Made by a program: the position numbers and the translations under genes. Shown here piece by piece: positions 41,355-50,498 of a stretch of 64,000 bases of DNA. A model generated the notes under the pieces. That model searched no databases and was not told the DNA's origin. It worked only from the letters and a program-made list of their open reading frames with translations. Source of the DNA: Clostridiales bacterium (GTDB lineage: Bacteria; Bacillota; Clostridia; Oscillospirales; Acutalibacteraceae); contig VSOH01000306.1 in NCBI GenBank assembly GCA_009774735.1, forward strand, positions 1 to 64,000, read 5' to 3'. The stretch's first letter is position 1; every line of letters starts with the position of its first letter.

Positions 41355-42653
41355 ATGAAGAAAATTCTATTTCTCATGATGCTCTCACTCAGCGTGACGG
41401 GCATGAAGGCTAATGAAGCGAAGATGTCTTCTGATAGCCTTTACAAACAAGTTCCGGTAGGAAACGCTGGCTTATCAATGCCTTTGCGACCTACATACCT
41501 CGACAATGTCAGTAGAAGTGTTGGTTGGGGAAGTAACTGGTTCATCGAAGCAAAAGGGGGTGCTTCCGCATTCCTTGGTTCGCCGATCGGTTGTGGTGAT
41601 GTCTTTGACCGTACCATGCCAGTACTGCAGGTTGGTCTTGGCAAATGGTTTACCCCTTCCATCGGTGGACGTGTAGAGTTCCAGGGATTACAGTTCAAGA
41701 ATGCCAACTTGCAGAAGATGCACTATCAGTTCATTCATGCAGATTTTCTCTGGAATGTAACGAGCAATTTCATGCAGGACGATAAGGGAATATCCCGATG
41801 GGATGTCATCCCTTTTGTAGGTGTCGGTATGGTCAGAAACTCCGATTGGTCAGGAGTTTGCCAATGTCCTGGTTCCATCAGTGGCAGTCATCCCTTTGCT
41901 TTCAGTTATGGTGTTCAGGTTCGTTATCATGTCTATGAACGTATGCATCTGTTGGCAGAAGTGAGTGGTATGACCACCTTGAAGAATTTTGATGCTGTCA
42001 ACACCTCTGCGCGATTCGGCGATCACATGATTAACGCCTCTCTCGGTCTGTCCGTTACGATTGGCAAGCAAGGTTGGAAGAAGGTTATTGATGCACGTCC
42101 TTACATGCAGCAGAACGACTACCTGATGGACGAATTGTCAAGACTCCGTGAGAAGGCTAAGAACTGCAATAAGCAGGACTCTTCACTTTCTGGAAAATGG
42201 GAAAACAAGAACAACTACAGCGGTCTTAACTCCCTTAGATACAGACTATCGATCAACGAAAACGATGATGATGGCGAGGGTCAAGAAAATGATGAACTTA
42301 CCAATGGTAACAATTCTGAAAATCAGATAGCTATTGGTGTACCTGTTTATTTCTACTTTAAGCTGAACACCAACCATCTTGTTGACGAATCACAGATGAG
42401 CAACCTCGATGAGATTGCCAAGTTAGCCAAGGCAGAAAACCTGAGCATCAGTATCTCTGGTGCAGCAGATAGTGCCACTGGTACTGAGCAGATCAACCGA
42501 GAACTCAGCAAGGCTCGCGCCAAGTTCATCGGTCAGGAACTTATTAAACGTGGCATCAGCAAGGACAAGCTAAAAGCTGTCAGCCGTGGTGGTATCAATG
42601 ATTACACACCTATTGAAGCAAACCGCAACACATGTGTTATCATAGTTCAATGA
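41355..42653 (+). CDS. OmpA-like outer-membrane protein
   Basis: A 432-residue protein with signal peptide MKKILFLMMLSLSVTGMKAN, an N-terminal beta-barrel-like part (WFIEAKGGASAFLGSPIGCG, VGLGKWFTPSIGGRVEFQGL, FSYGVQVRYHVYERMHLLAE) and an OmpA-type peptidoglycan-binding domain at about 320-432 (YFYFKLNTNHLVDESQMSNL, LSISISGAADSATGT, ARAKFIGQELIKRGISKDKL). It likely anchors the outer membrane to the wall at the mating site. Its stop overlaps the start of the next lipoprotein gene. Confidence 0.88.
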   Translation: MKKILFLMMLSLSVTGMKANEAKMSSDSLYKQVPVGNAGLSMPLRPTYLDNVSRSVGWGSNWFIEAKGGASAFLGSPIGCGDVFDRTMPVLQVGLGKWFTPSIGGRVEFQGLQFKNANLQKMHYQFIHADFLWNVTSNFMQDDKGISRWDVIPFVGVGMVRNSDWSGVCQCPGSISGSHPFAFSYGVQVRYHVYERMHLLAEVSGMTTLKNFDAVNTSARFGDHMINASLGLSVTIGKQGWKKVIDARPYMQQNDYLMDELSRLREKAKNCNKQDSSLSGKWENKNNYSGLNSLRYRLSINENDDDGEGQENDELTNGNNSENQIAIGVPVYFYFKLNTNHLVDESQMSNLDEIAKLAKAENLSISISGAADSATGTEQINRELSKARAKFIGQELIKRGISKDKLKAVSRGGINDYTPIEANRNTCVIIVQ

Positions 42654-42898
42654 TTGTAGGACGAATCGCAAACATACGATTGCCGACGAAGGTTTTCATG
42701 ATGCTGTTATTCACGCTCTCCATAGCCTCATGCGACAAAGAATGGTCAGAAGACTATTGCACCTGTCAGCAAGGAGGAACCATCGGAGGATGGGAAGACG
42801 GCGGTGAGACCGATGTTCACAACAAGGACTCCACGGCAGGTTTTGAAATCAGTCTGGAGAACTGGAATGACACGTGTAAAAATGATATAGTGCTATAA
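42650..42898 (+). CDS. Small lipoprotein coupled to the OmpA-like gene
   Basis: ATG 42650 overlaps the upstream stop (ATGA). The 82-residue product has a signal peptide and lipobox (FMMLLFTLSIASC), then a short Gly/Asp-rich mature part (CTCQQGGTIGGWEDGGETD). No domain known. Tight coupling suggests that it partners the OmpA-like protein in the outer membrane. Confidence 0.7.
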   Translation: MIVGRIANIRLPTKVFMMLLFTLSIASCDKEWSEDYCTCQQGGTIGGWEDGGETDVHNKDSTAGFEISLENWNDTCKNDIVL

Positions 42899-42928
42899 TT
42901 CACAAGTTTAACAATTAACTTTTATTCG

Positions 42929-44791
42929 ATGAAGAAAATTCTCTTTATGGCGGCTATGGCTGCCTGCATGGGAGCAATGACCTCATGCTCACAGGAAGAA
43001 GACATCGTACCTTCTTCAAGTATTGACAGTAACACCATTGTGTTCGCAACTAACTCGCCAAAAGCGAAGCTGAAGACTCGCTCTGCTGAGACTGTCAACT
43101 CCATCAGCCAGTTTACAGTCAGTGCAGTAAACCCCGACAAAACTCCTTATTTCAGTGGGGTTCAGTTTAACTATAATGGAGGTCTGGGCGTCTTTCAGTC
43201 AGCCACATCTTACTATTGGCCTTTGAATAGTGCTCTCAGCTTCTATGCTATCAGCAAGCCTGGTTCTGTATCTCTCGATGACGACAATGTTCCTCATTAT
43301 GCTTATCAGAATTGGGCAGGTGAAACCGACCTTGTTGCAGCAACTGTCCTTACAGGTGAGAAGACTATCCCTTATCCTCTCATATTCCGGCACGTTCTTT
43401 CACAGATTTCTGTTAGTGCTGAAGCTAAGGATAAGTCAGAGGTGTTTACCTACAAGCTTGTGTCTGTGGAGATGACTACTCCTTGTGACGGTACTTACAG
43501 CTTTGCAGATGCAACTGGCGGTATGGGAACTTGGGAGATTGACAACACTTCAAGCAAGGAATACTCGTTTGCAGATGCTCTTCCTCTCACATTCAATGAG
43601 ACTGGTTCTGTAAACTCCGGCTCAACCTACTGGAACATTCTACCTGTCACCGATGGAAACATTACATTCAAGGTCGGTTATCAGGTATTCCAGAACGGCA
43701 AGATGATTGCAGATTTCACGGGAGCCAACGTGAAAACATGCAACGTTGAGAATCCGAACCATCTGTCTGGCAAGCGTTATGTGTATAACTTCCAACTCAC
43801 TCGTGACACCAACGATGTTATTACATTTACAACCTCTTTGGCAGATTGGGATGGTTCAACTGTTACCGACATTATGACATCAGACCCTTCCTTAACTTAT
43901 GTTACCTACGCTGATGGTAGCACAAAGTCTTTTGATATTACAGGCGTTATAGAGGTAACTGAATCGTCTGCTTATCTGACTCCTGCTACAGTCATTGACA
44001 ACGTCAAAGAAGCCGTTGAAGTGAAAATTGGCAACAAGGTAACAGAACTTGGCTACAAGTCATTTGCCGGTTGTCGTAAACTTAAGAAGATTGATATTCC
44101 TTCAAGTGTCACAAAGATAGGCACTTACGCTTTCTGTGATTGCCGTGTGCTTACTGACATCAACTTCTCTGAGGGTCTTCAGGAGATTGAAGAGAAAGCC
44201 TTTGGCTACCAGAATGGTTGGTGGTGTGGTTCCGCTGCAACAGAGCTTCATCTTCCAAAAGGTTTGAAGAAGATTGGCAAGAATGCATTTGCTGGTAGCG
44301 GTTTCATCACCGACCTCTATCTTCCTGATGGTTTGGAAGAAATCGGAGAACTTGCTTTTGCTCAGTGCAATAACCTTGAAACAGTAAGTATCCCTGCAAA
44401 CTGTATCGTTGGTTTGAATGCTTTTCGACAGGGTGACCAGACTCGTTGGAATGACAACATTCTTCCTGCAAAGACTTCTCTGAAGACTGCCATTTTCCGT
44501 GGTAAAGCTAAGTTCGACGGCCATTATGCAGTATTCTGGGGCTGCAAGAACCTCTCTACCATTAAGTATTATTCAACCGAGTTACCCGACTTTGGTACTT
44601 TGGAGGCTGACTACAACGCTTGGTCAAGTATCAACTCAACCGCAAGTATGGGTTGCAATACTCGTGAAGAAGGAACCAATGTGTTCTACGTTCCATCAGA
44701 TGCTACCTACACAGAGGATGATCTCGATTACAATCAGAAGGTTGTATTCCATCCTGACTACTGCGGATTCACTCTCAGCAAGACGCTCTAA
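42929..44791 (+). CDS. Fimbrillin-like plus BspA leucine-rich-repeat lipoprotein (surface adhesin)
   Basis: A 620-residue lipoprotein (MKKILFMAAMAACMGAMTSC). Residues about 25-300 match the fimbrillin/Mfa-like pattern of Bacteroidales (TRSAETVNSISQFTVSAVN, QSATSYYWPLNSALSFYAIS, YPLIFRHVLSQISVSAEAKD, RYVYNFQLT). Residues about 350-530 are BspA-type LRR_5 repeats (LGYKSFAGCRKLKKIDIPSS, IGTYAFCDCRVLTDINFSEG, IGELAFAQCNNLETVSIPAN). The protein should be exposed at the surface and bind partner cells or host ligands. As the last gene of the accessory block it may help mating-pair contact. A terminator follows. Confidence 0.88.
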   Translation: MKKILFMAAMAACMGAMTSCSQEEDIVPSSSIDSNTIVFATNSPKAKLKTRSAETVNSISQFTVSAVNPDKTPYFSGVQFNYNGGLGVFQSATSYYWPLNSALSFYAISKPGSVSLDDDNVPHYAYQNWAGETDLVAATVLTGEKTIPYPLIFRHVLSQISVSAEAKDKSEVFTYKLVSVEMTTPCDGTYSFADATGGMGTWEIDNTSSKEYSFADALPLTFNETGSVNSGSTYWNILPVTDGNITFKVGYQVFQNGKMIADFTGANVKTCNVENPNHLSGKRYVYNFQLTRDTNDVITFTTSLADWDGSTVTDIMTSDPSLTYVTYADGSTKSFDITGVIEVTESSAYLTPATVIDNVKEAVEVKIGNKVTELGYKSFAGCRKLKKIDIPSSVTKIGTYAFCDCRVLTDINFSEGLQEIEEKAFGYQNGWWCGSAATELHLPKGLKKIGKNAFAGSGFITDLYLPDGLEEIGELAFAQCNNLETVSIPANCIVGLNAFRQGDQTRWNDNILPAKTSLKTAIFRGKAKFDGHYAVFWGCKNLSTIKYYSTELPDFGTLEADYNAWSSINSTASMGCNTREEGTNVFYVPSDATYTEDDLDYNQKVVFHPDYCGFTLSKTL

Positions 44792-44814
44792 ACATTCTTC
44801 TTCATTACATGATT

Positions 44815-44851
44815 GCCTCACCTTAGGTTAAGCCTAAAGTGGGGCTTTTTT
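44815..44851 (+). terminator. Terminator after the adhesin gene
   Basis: GCCTCAC-C-TTAGG pairs with CCTAA-A-GTGGGGC around a short TTAAG loop, followed by six T (44846-44851). It closes the 24-45 kb operon. Confidence 0.85.
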
Positions 44852-45000
44852 CGCTTTAATTACATCCAAATACAAGACAAAGCCATCATAAAAGTTCAAA
44901 AATAGCAGAAAACACACGTTTTTCGTGCCTCCGTCAACAAAAATCAGCAGACAAATGACATTTTTATTGCGTAATTCTCAATTTTCTCGAAAAAAAATAT

Positions 45001-45008
45001 TAAATTTG
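45001..45008 (+). promoter_or_regulatory. -7 box of the XRE/toxin-like operon
   Basis: TAAATTTG fits TAnnTTTG and lies 30 bp upstream of ATG 45038. No strong -33 TTG was seen at 19 bp. The 185-bp gap before it holds only the terminator and AT-rich DNA. Confidence 0.55.
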
Positions 45009-45037
45009 CACACAATAAAAATAAATAATGTGTCGCA

Positions 45038-45277
45038 ATGGATAGAAAACTCAATCGCATAAAAACAGCTTTGGTTGACAACGGCAAGACAAACAAGTGG
45101 CTTGCAGAACAATTAGGTAAAGACCCAGCCACAGTTAGCAAGTGGTGTACTAATGCTTGTCAGCCCTCTCTTGAGATGATGATTACTATCTCTAAGCTAC
45201 TCAAAGTTGATCTTAACGACCTTGTACGCATTGAGGCTGTTCCAGACCCAATCATCAAGGAAACGTCTGAGGATTAA
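45038..45277 (+). CDS. XRE/Cro-C1-type helix-turn-helix regulator
   Basis: A 79-residue protein that is almost only an HTH_3/HTH_26 domain: KTNKWLAEQLGKDPATVSKW as helix-turn-helix, then LEMMITISKLLKVDLNDLVR. It leads an operon with DUF3791, DUF3990 and Fic genes, so it probably autoregulates that cluster, as in toxin-antitoxin loci. It starts a region that differs in content from the transfer block and may be the left end of the cargo. Confidence 0.88.
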   Translation: MDRKLNRIKTALVDNGKTNKWLAEQLGKDPATVSKWCTNACQPSLEMMITISKLLKVDLNDLVRIEAVPDPIIKETSED

Positions 45278-45307
45278 ATCAAACAGTCACAGTAAAAACA
45301 TTACGAT

Positions 45308-45523
45308 ATGAGTTGCAATAACATAGATTTCGTAACATACTGCATCGGCAATCTCTCACGCCGATTGAATATGAGTGCCGTTGAGGTGTATCGCCGCCTC
45401 AAACAGTCTGGTATTCTGACCGGCTACATCGTGCCAAGCTACGATGTGCTCCACACCTTTGGTAAAGAGTATCTGATGGAAGACCTCACCGAATACATGA
45501 GGGAGAAAGGAGTGCTGGCATAA
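45308..45523 (+). CDS. DUF3791 protein (first copy), partner of the DUF3990 protein
   Basis: A 71-residue protein with the DUF3791 pattern: DFVTYCIGNLSRRLNMSAVE, VYRRLKQSGILTGYIVPSYD, VLHTFGKEYLMEDLTEYMRE. DUF3791 genes are found almost always next to DUF3990 genes and are likely antitoxin or adaptor partners. The stop overlaps the DUF3990 start by one base (TAATG), so the two proteins are coupled. Confidence 0.82.
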   Translation: MSCNNIDFVTYCIGNLSRRLNMSAVEVYRRLKQSGILTGYIVPSYDVLHTFGKEYLMEDLTEYMREKGVLA

Positions 45524-45993
45524 TGGAAGTATATCACGCATCAACCGTTGTCGTGGAGTCTCCCGACACTACACATAGCCGTGCTTTCCTTGATTTCGGT
45601 CCAGGATTCTATGTCACCACTTTGCAAGAACAGGCGGTGAAATATGGAGCACGTTTTACTAATCGTGGCAAAGAAGCAATTCTCAACATCTACGAACTTG
45701 CAGATGACCTTTCTCAATGGAAGATTATTGAGTTCAAGCGTTACGATGAAGTGTGGCTCGACTTCGTGACAGAATGTCGCCAAGGTAGAGTTGTCGGTGA
45801 CTATGATATTGTCATCGGCGGTATTGCCAATGACAAGGTGTTCCGTACTGTTGACCTCTATTTCGCAGGTGACATCTCAAAGGAAGAATGTCTTCGCCGC
45901 CTTATCTTTGAGGAACCCAACAACCAGATTTGCATCCGCTCACAGCAGGTACTCAACGAAAGTCTAACCTTCAAAAGTTCTCAACGCCTATGA
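45523..45993 (+). CDS. DUF3990 protein, ADP-ribosyltransferase-like putative toxin
   Basis: A 156-residue DUF3990 protein: VYHASTVVVESPDTTHSRAF, DFGPGFYVTTLQEQAVKYGA, VVGDYDIVIGGIANDKVFRT. The H-x-S/T start, the GxGFYxT strand and the later acidic strand fit the ADP-ribosyltransferase fold to which DUF3990 has been assigned. It probably modifies a cellular target with NAD+ and is kept in check by DUF3791 partners. It overlaps genes on both sides, a typical arrangement for toxin-antitoxin modules. Confidence 0.82.
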   Translation: MEVYHASTVVVESPDTTHSRAFLDFGPGFYVTTLQEQAVKYGARFTNRGKEAILNIYELADDLSQWKIIEFKRYDEVWLDFVTECRQGRVVGDYDIVIGGIANDKVFRTVDLYFAGDISKEECLRRLIFEEPNNQICIRSQQVLNESLTFKSSQRL

Positions 45994-46223
45994 ACCCAAT
46001 GCACGATGAAGCCTTCCACGCCATCCTCGAAGCAAAGTACGCTCGTATCATCAATGAGATTAGCGAGATGCACAGCGTGAGTCTTGAAGAAGCTATGGAC
46101 ATTTTCTACAACTCTCCGCTACTTCCTCTCCTCGAAGAAGGAATTGCCGACCTTCATTGCCGAAGCGACAAGTATCTGGCTGAAGAGATTTGGCGAGAAC
46201 GAGAAGAAATAAAGAACGATTGA
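45990..46223 (+). CDS. DUF3791-like protein (second copy)
   Basis: ATG 45990 overlaps the DUF3990 stop (ATGA); the longer frame from 45930 lies inside DUF3990. The 77-residue product (ISEMHSVSLEEAMDIFYNSP, LLPLLEEGIADLHCRSDKYL, EEIWREREE) has the second DUF3791 subtype, with the FYxSxxxxLLxxG core. Two different DUF3791 proteins flank one DUF3990, so either may be the specific antitoxin. Confidence 0.78.
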   Translation: MNPMHDEAFHAILEAKYARIINEISEMHSVSLEEAMDIFYNSPLLPLLEEGIADLHCRSDKYLAEEIWREREEIKND

Positions 46224-46228
46224 AAACA

Positions 46229-46972
46229 ATGAACAAACTCACAACATTCCTCATTGATGAGCAGCAGGCACATCGCAAGGGAGGACTCTACCATAAGACT
46301 CAGGTGCAGCTCGCCTACAACAGTAATCGCATTGAAGGCTCGAAGCTGACCGAGGAGCAGACACGCTACATCTTTGAGACACGCACAATCGGCTTCAAGG
46401 ATCAGGAAGCCGTGCCTGTGGATGACATCATCGAGACAACCAACCACTTCGTTGCTTTCGACTACCTCCTCCGCACCATCGAAGAGCCTTTGACAGAAGC
46501 TGTCATCAAGGAGTTCCATCGCATCCTCAAAACTGGTACTGCCGATGCACAGAAATCGTACTTCAATGTGGGTGACTACAAGAAACTGGCAAACGAAGTT
46601 GGTGGCCGCGAAACCTGCAAACCAGCTGTTGTTGCCCAGGAGATGCAATCGCTGCAAGAATGGTATCATGCTCAGAAGGACATAACCATCCACACCCTCG
46701 CTGAATACCATTGGCGCTTCGAGAGCATCCACCCATTCCAGGATGGCAACGGACGTGTCGGTCGCCTCATTCTTTTCCGCGAATGCCTCCGTCATGGCAT
46801 CATGCCATTCGTCATCGACAATGAGCACAAGATGTACTACTACCGAGGCTTATCCGAGTTCAAGCAAACTCCCGGATTCCTCGTCGGCACCATGCAATCA
46901 GCACAAGACGTGTACGAAGCATGGATAAAGTACTTCAACGAAGAATTGTTGGAAGGGTTGAAGGTGGAATGA
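46229..46972 (+). CDS. Fic-family AMPylase with N-terminal inhibitory motif
   Basis: ATG 46229 follows the DUF3791 stop by 5 bp; the TTG-type start at 46190 lies inside the upstream gene. The 247-residue product has the complete Fic motif HPFQDGNGRVGR (residues 168-179). The autoinhibitory helix motif S-x-x-x-E-G (SNRIEG, residues 32-37) makes it a class II, self-inhibited Fic enzyme. Fic proteins transfer AMP to hydroxyl side chains. It directly follows the ART cluster, giving an operon with two kinds of nucleotide-transfer enzyme. It could be a toxin, regulator or part of phage defence. Confidence 0.92.
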   Translation: MNKLTTFLIDEQQAHRKGGLYHKTQVQLAYNSNRIEGSKLTEEQTRYIFETRTIGFKDQEAVPVDDIIETTNHFVAFDYLLRTIEEPLTEAVIKEFHRILKTGTADAQKSYFNVGDYKKLANEVGGRETCKPAVVAQEMQSLQEWYHAQKDITIHTLAEYHWRFESIHPFQDGNGRVGRLILFRECLRHGIMPFVIDNEHKMYYYRGLSEFKQTPGFLVGTMQSAQDVYEAWIKYFNEELLEGLKVE

Positions 46973-46994
46973 CAAGAAATAAAACTATTGGTTT

Positions 46995-49900
46995 ATGAAA
47001 CTAAGACGAACACTCATCGACAACTCGCCTGAAGGCTACAATATGACCGAAGTCCTCAAGCAGTGTCTTAAAGATACGAACATCACAGAGGTCTGTATCG
47101 CTACAGGCTTCTGGGATTTGAGAGGTACAGCCCTTGTGTATGATGAACTTGCAGAGTTCCTCCAACGTGAGGGTGCAAAATTCCGTCTGCTTATTGGCAA
47201 AGACCCTTACCTCTATTCCGGCGATACAGAAAGCTTCACCAAAGGACGCTACGATAAGCAAGAACAAGCATGGCGTGTTGACCTAGACAAGTTTGCGGCT
47301 CAGGAGCAGTATGTCAAGACGGTTCAGTTGCTCGTTGATAACCTTAAAGACAAGGACGATGAGAAGTTTCAGATTCAAATTTACCGTCCTGAAGGAGAAC
47401 TGAAAGATCAGTTCCTGCACTCCAAGTGTTTCATCTTCAAAGGCTACGACAACGAAGAGGAATGTCCTGTAGGTTATGGTATCATCGGTAGCACAAATTT
47501 CACTCAGCGTGGCATGGAAGGTAACTCAGAGTTAAACACGCTTGAAATCAATGCCCGTGATGTTATCTCGCTCGATCCTGAGTTCAAGAAAGACCGCACC
47601 CATCTTATGTGGTTCAACGAGAAGTGGCAGGATTCTGTGACTTGGGAGGAAGAGTTCCTCTTGCAAATCACACAGTCGCAAATGGCACCCGAGATTACTA
47701 TTCCTGAGCCAGAGCCGGAAGAGGATGCAGACGCACCTCTTACACCATACGAATTGTATATCAAGCTGCTACAATACAAGTTCAACGATATTGTTGACAT
47801 TGACATGACCCATCAGGTCGAAAGCTATCTGCCCAAACATTTTGACCTCCTTCAGTACCAAACAGATGCTGTAAAGCAATGCTATGGTATCATGCAGGAA
47901 CACGGAGGATTCATGCTTGCCGACGTTGTAGGTCTTGGTAAAACAGTAGTAGGCACTATGCTCATTAAGCATTTCCTCAGTGTGCCCGACAAAGATGACC
48001 GAGAACATCAGGTGCTAATTGTCACGCCACCTGCCATCAAAAAAGGCTGGATTGACACAATTGAGGAATTTGACAAAGACCGTGAGGACAAGATCGCTTC
48101 GCACATTGACTTCATAACTACTGGCAGTATAGGCAAACTTATAGACGATGACGAAAACGATGACGATGACTGTGATTCTGGCAGCTTCGAGACAGAGCTA
48201 CAACAGAAGAACTATGGTTTGATAGTCATTGACGAAAGCCACAAGTTCCGCAACAGTAGCACCTCGATGTACAAGAACATCGACACGCTCATCAGCAATA
48301 TCTGGGAGAACACTGGCAACTATCCATACATTGGTTTGCTGAGTGCCACACCTCAAAACAATCGCCCGGAGGATTTGAAGAACCAAATCTATCTCTTTGA
48401 GCGCAATCACACCGACAGTACACTTCGCAAGGCAAATGGCGGCAACATCGAGTCGTTCTTTGCAGATGTGAATGGTCGTTACACCGAACTTATCTCTCCA
48501 AAGTATAACGACCCAAAGTCCGAAGACTACATTCCACGTACAGACGATGAGCGCAAGTCGTTGCTAAAGGAAATCTCTACAGAAATCCGCAAGTACATAC
48601 TAGAAGACATTCTTGTTCGTCGCACACGTACCGATGTCAAGAATCACTATAGCAAGCAGAATGGCGAACCTCTATTGAAGTTCCCATCTGTAGCAGCCCC
48701 TGAGAGTTTGAAATACGTACTCTCCGGCAATCTGCCCGAGCTCTTTGCCAGCACGATGAACTTCATCAACCCAGATGAGGAAATGGCTGTCAGCAAACGT
48801 TTGGGGTATTTCCGTTATCGTGCAATTGAGTACCTTAACGACACAACGCATCGTAAGCTCTACGAAGGTCGTAACATTGAGGTAGAACGTGTGGCTGACC
48901 AGTTAGCAAAGATTATGCAGGTATTACTTGTAAAACGTCTTGAGAGTTCGTTCGATGCATTCAAGGAGTCACTTGGCAACCTGCTGCAATACACCAAGAA
49001 CATGATTGATATGTGGAATCATGACTGCATCTTCATCTGTCCGCAGATAAATGTCAACGCAGAGTTTGACCTCGAAGCCTATCCCGACCGAACATTTGCT
49101 GATCGTGCCGAAGCTATCCGAAAGAAGATTCAGAAACTGAATGATGAAGGTCGTAACCAGAAACAGAGCAATCGCGAATACACCCAAGCAGACTTCAATC
49201 CTGAGTATATCGAAAAGTTGGAGCGCGACCGTGACCTCTTGCAGAGCTACGTCATGAAGTGGAAAGATGTGGAGGATCCAAAGAAGAAGGTATTCCGTAA
49301 GTCTTTGCGCAAACTCCTTCCTGAGAATGAGCCTAACAAGAAACTGGTCATCTTCACCGAGTCAGTAGATACACTCCGCAGCATAGAGCGTGTTGTAAGG
49401 GACGAAGATTTCTCTGTACTCACAGTTACGGCAAAAGACCGCAACGACAAGCAGCAGAAGATACAGGAGAACTTTGATGCCAACTACAAAGGCGAACATC
49501 GCAATGACTACCAGGTAATCATTACCACCGATGTACTGGCAGAGGGTATCAACCTGCATCGTGCTTACACTATCATCAACTACGACACTCCATGGAATGC
49601 CACACGTCTGATGCAGCGCATAGGTCGTGTCAACCGTATCGGTTCTGAGGCAGAACAGGTTTATGTCTATAACTTCATGCCAAGTGCGGAGGGCGATGAT
49701 AAGATTCGTCTTGTCAATCGCGCCTACACCAAGATACAGTCATTCCACACACTCTTTGGTGAAGATGCACAGGTGTTTACAGATAATGAGGAGGTGGCTC
49801 ACTATGAGCTCGACCTTAACAAGATGGTTGACGGTGAGGAGTCACCAATGATGAAGTACATCAGCGAACTCAAGGCATACAAGACTGCACATCCGAAGCG

Positions 49901-50483
49901 TTATGACGCAATTCTCAACAAGGCAGAAGGTCTTGAAGTTGCAACAGATGCTGCACCACACGAATCCCTTTTCCTCATTCGCAACAAGGCAACTCGTGGC
50001 ATGTACGTTTCTTTGGGAGCAGACGGCAGCAAGCAGATGCTATCTCTCACAGACATGTTCGACCACTTCCGTACTTCTGAAGAAGCCGTAGCAACAGAAC
50101 TTCCTGCTGATAGCGAGGAGCAGAAGCGCAAGGCTGAACGCACATTCAGACGCGAGTTCAACAACATGCGTCTGCGTCCTCTACAGCACAAGATGGACGA
50201 TGCCCGTAACATCTTGGTGGCAATACAGAGTCGTTATACAAATCTCTCCGACACTACCAAGTCATGTCTCTCTGATGCTCGCGAACTGATAGATAAGGGC
50301 AATGTGGATATTTGCAGAAGCATCCTTAAGATAGGCGAATACCTGCAAATTGTGGAACCACAACTGTTACCTCTCACTATCGAAGAAATAGAAAACTACA
50401 TACAGGGCAAACTTCACAACCTCGACATGCAGTTGCAGGATGCATACGGCAAGGGTGAAATTGTGATGGCTCTTTACCGATAA
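46995..50483 (+). CDS. PLD-nuclease/SNF2-type helicase (restriction-like subunit)
   Basis: A 1162-residue protein. The N-terminal part has a phospholipase-D-type nuclease half-site: LHSKCFIF (His 142, Lys 144) and GIIGSTNFTQRGMEGNSELN. An SF2/SNF2 helicase follows, with Walker A VGLGKT (about 312-317), DESH box (413-416), LLSATPQNN and a helicase-C part with VTAKDRNDKQQ, TTDVLAEGINLHRA and QRIGRVNRIG (874-883). The last 200 residues are a helical extension. The PLD-then-helicase order recalls SauUSI/NgoAVII-like restriction enzymes. The methylase encoded 15 bp downstream makes a split restriction-modification-like system likely, with this protein translocating and cutting DNA. Confidence 0.9.
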   Translation: MKLRRTLIDNSPEGYNMTEVLKQCLKDTNITEVCIATGFWDLRGTALVYDELAEFLQREGAKFRLLIGKDPYLYSGDTESFTKGRYDKQEQAWRVDLDKFAAQEQYVKTVQLLVDNLKDKDDEKFQIQIYRPEGELKDQFLHSKCFIFKGYDNEEECPVGYGIIGSTNFTQRGMEGNSELNTLEINARDVISLDPEFKKDRTHLMWFNEKWQDSVTWEEEFLLQITQSQMAPEITIPEPEPEEDADAPLTPYELYIKLLQYKFNDIVDIDMTHQVESYLPKHFDLLQYQTDAVKQCYGIMQEHGGFMLADVVGLGKTVVGTMLIKHFLSVPDKDDREHQVLIVTPPAIKKGWIDTIEEFDKDREDKIASHIDFITTGSIGKLIDDDENDDDDCDSGSFETELQQKNYGLIVIDESHKFRNSSTSMYKNIDTLISNIWENTGNYPYIGLLSATPQNNRPEDLKNQIYLFERNHTDSTLRKANGGNIESFFADVNGRYTELISPKYNDPKSEDYIPRTDDERKSLLKEISTEIRKYILEDILVRRTRTDVKNHYSKQNGEPLLKFPSVAAPESLKYVLSGNLPELFASTMNFINPDEEMAVSKRLGYFRYRAIEYLNDTTHRKLYEGRNIEVERVADQLAKIMQVLLVKRLESSFDAFKESLGNLLQYTKNMIDMWNHDCIFICPQINVNAEFDLEAYPDRTFADRAEAIRKKIQKLNDEGRNQKQSNREYTQADFNPEYIEKLERDRDLLQSYVMKWKDVEDPKKKVFRKSLRKLLPENEPNKKLVIFTESVDTLRSIERVVRDEDFSVLTVTAKDRNDKQQKIQENFDANYKGEHRNDYQVIITTDVLAEGINLHRAYTIINYDTPWNATRLMQRIGRVNRIGSEAEQVYVYNFMPSAEGDDKIRLVNRAYTKIQSFHTLFGEDAQVFTDNEEVAHYELDLNKMVDGEESPMMKYISELKAYKTAHPKRYDAILNKAEGLEVATDAAPHESLFLIRNKATRGMYVSLGADGSKQMLSLTDMFDHFRTSEEAVATELPADSEEQKRKAERTFRREFNNMRLRPLQHKMDDARNILVAIQSRYTNLSDTTKSCLSDARELIDKGNVDICRSILKIGEYLQIVEPQLLPLTIEEIENYIQGKLHNLDMQLQDAYGKGEIVMALYR

Positions 50484-50498
50484 AACTACACTACAACA

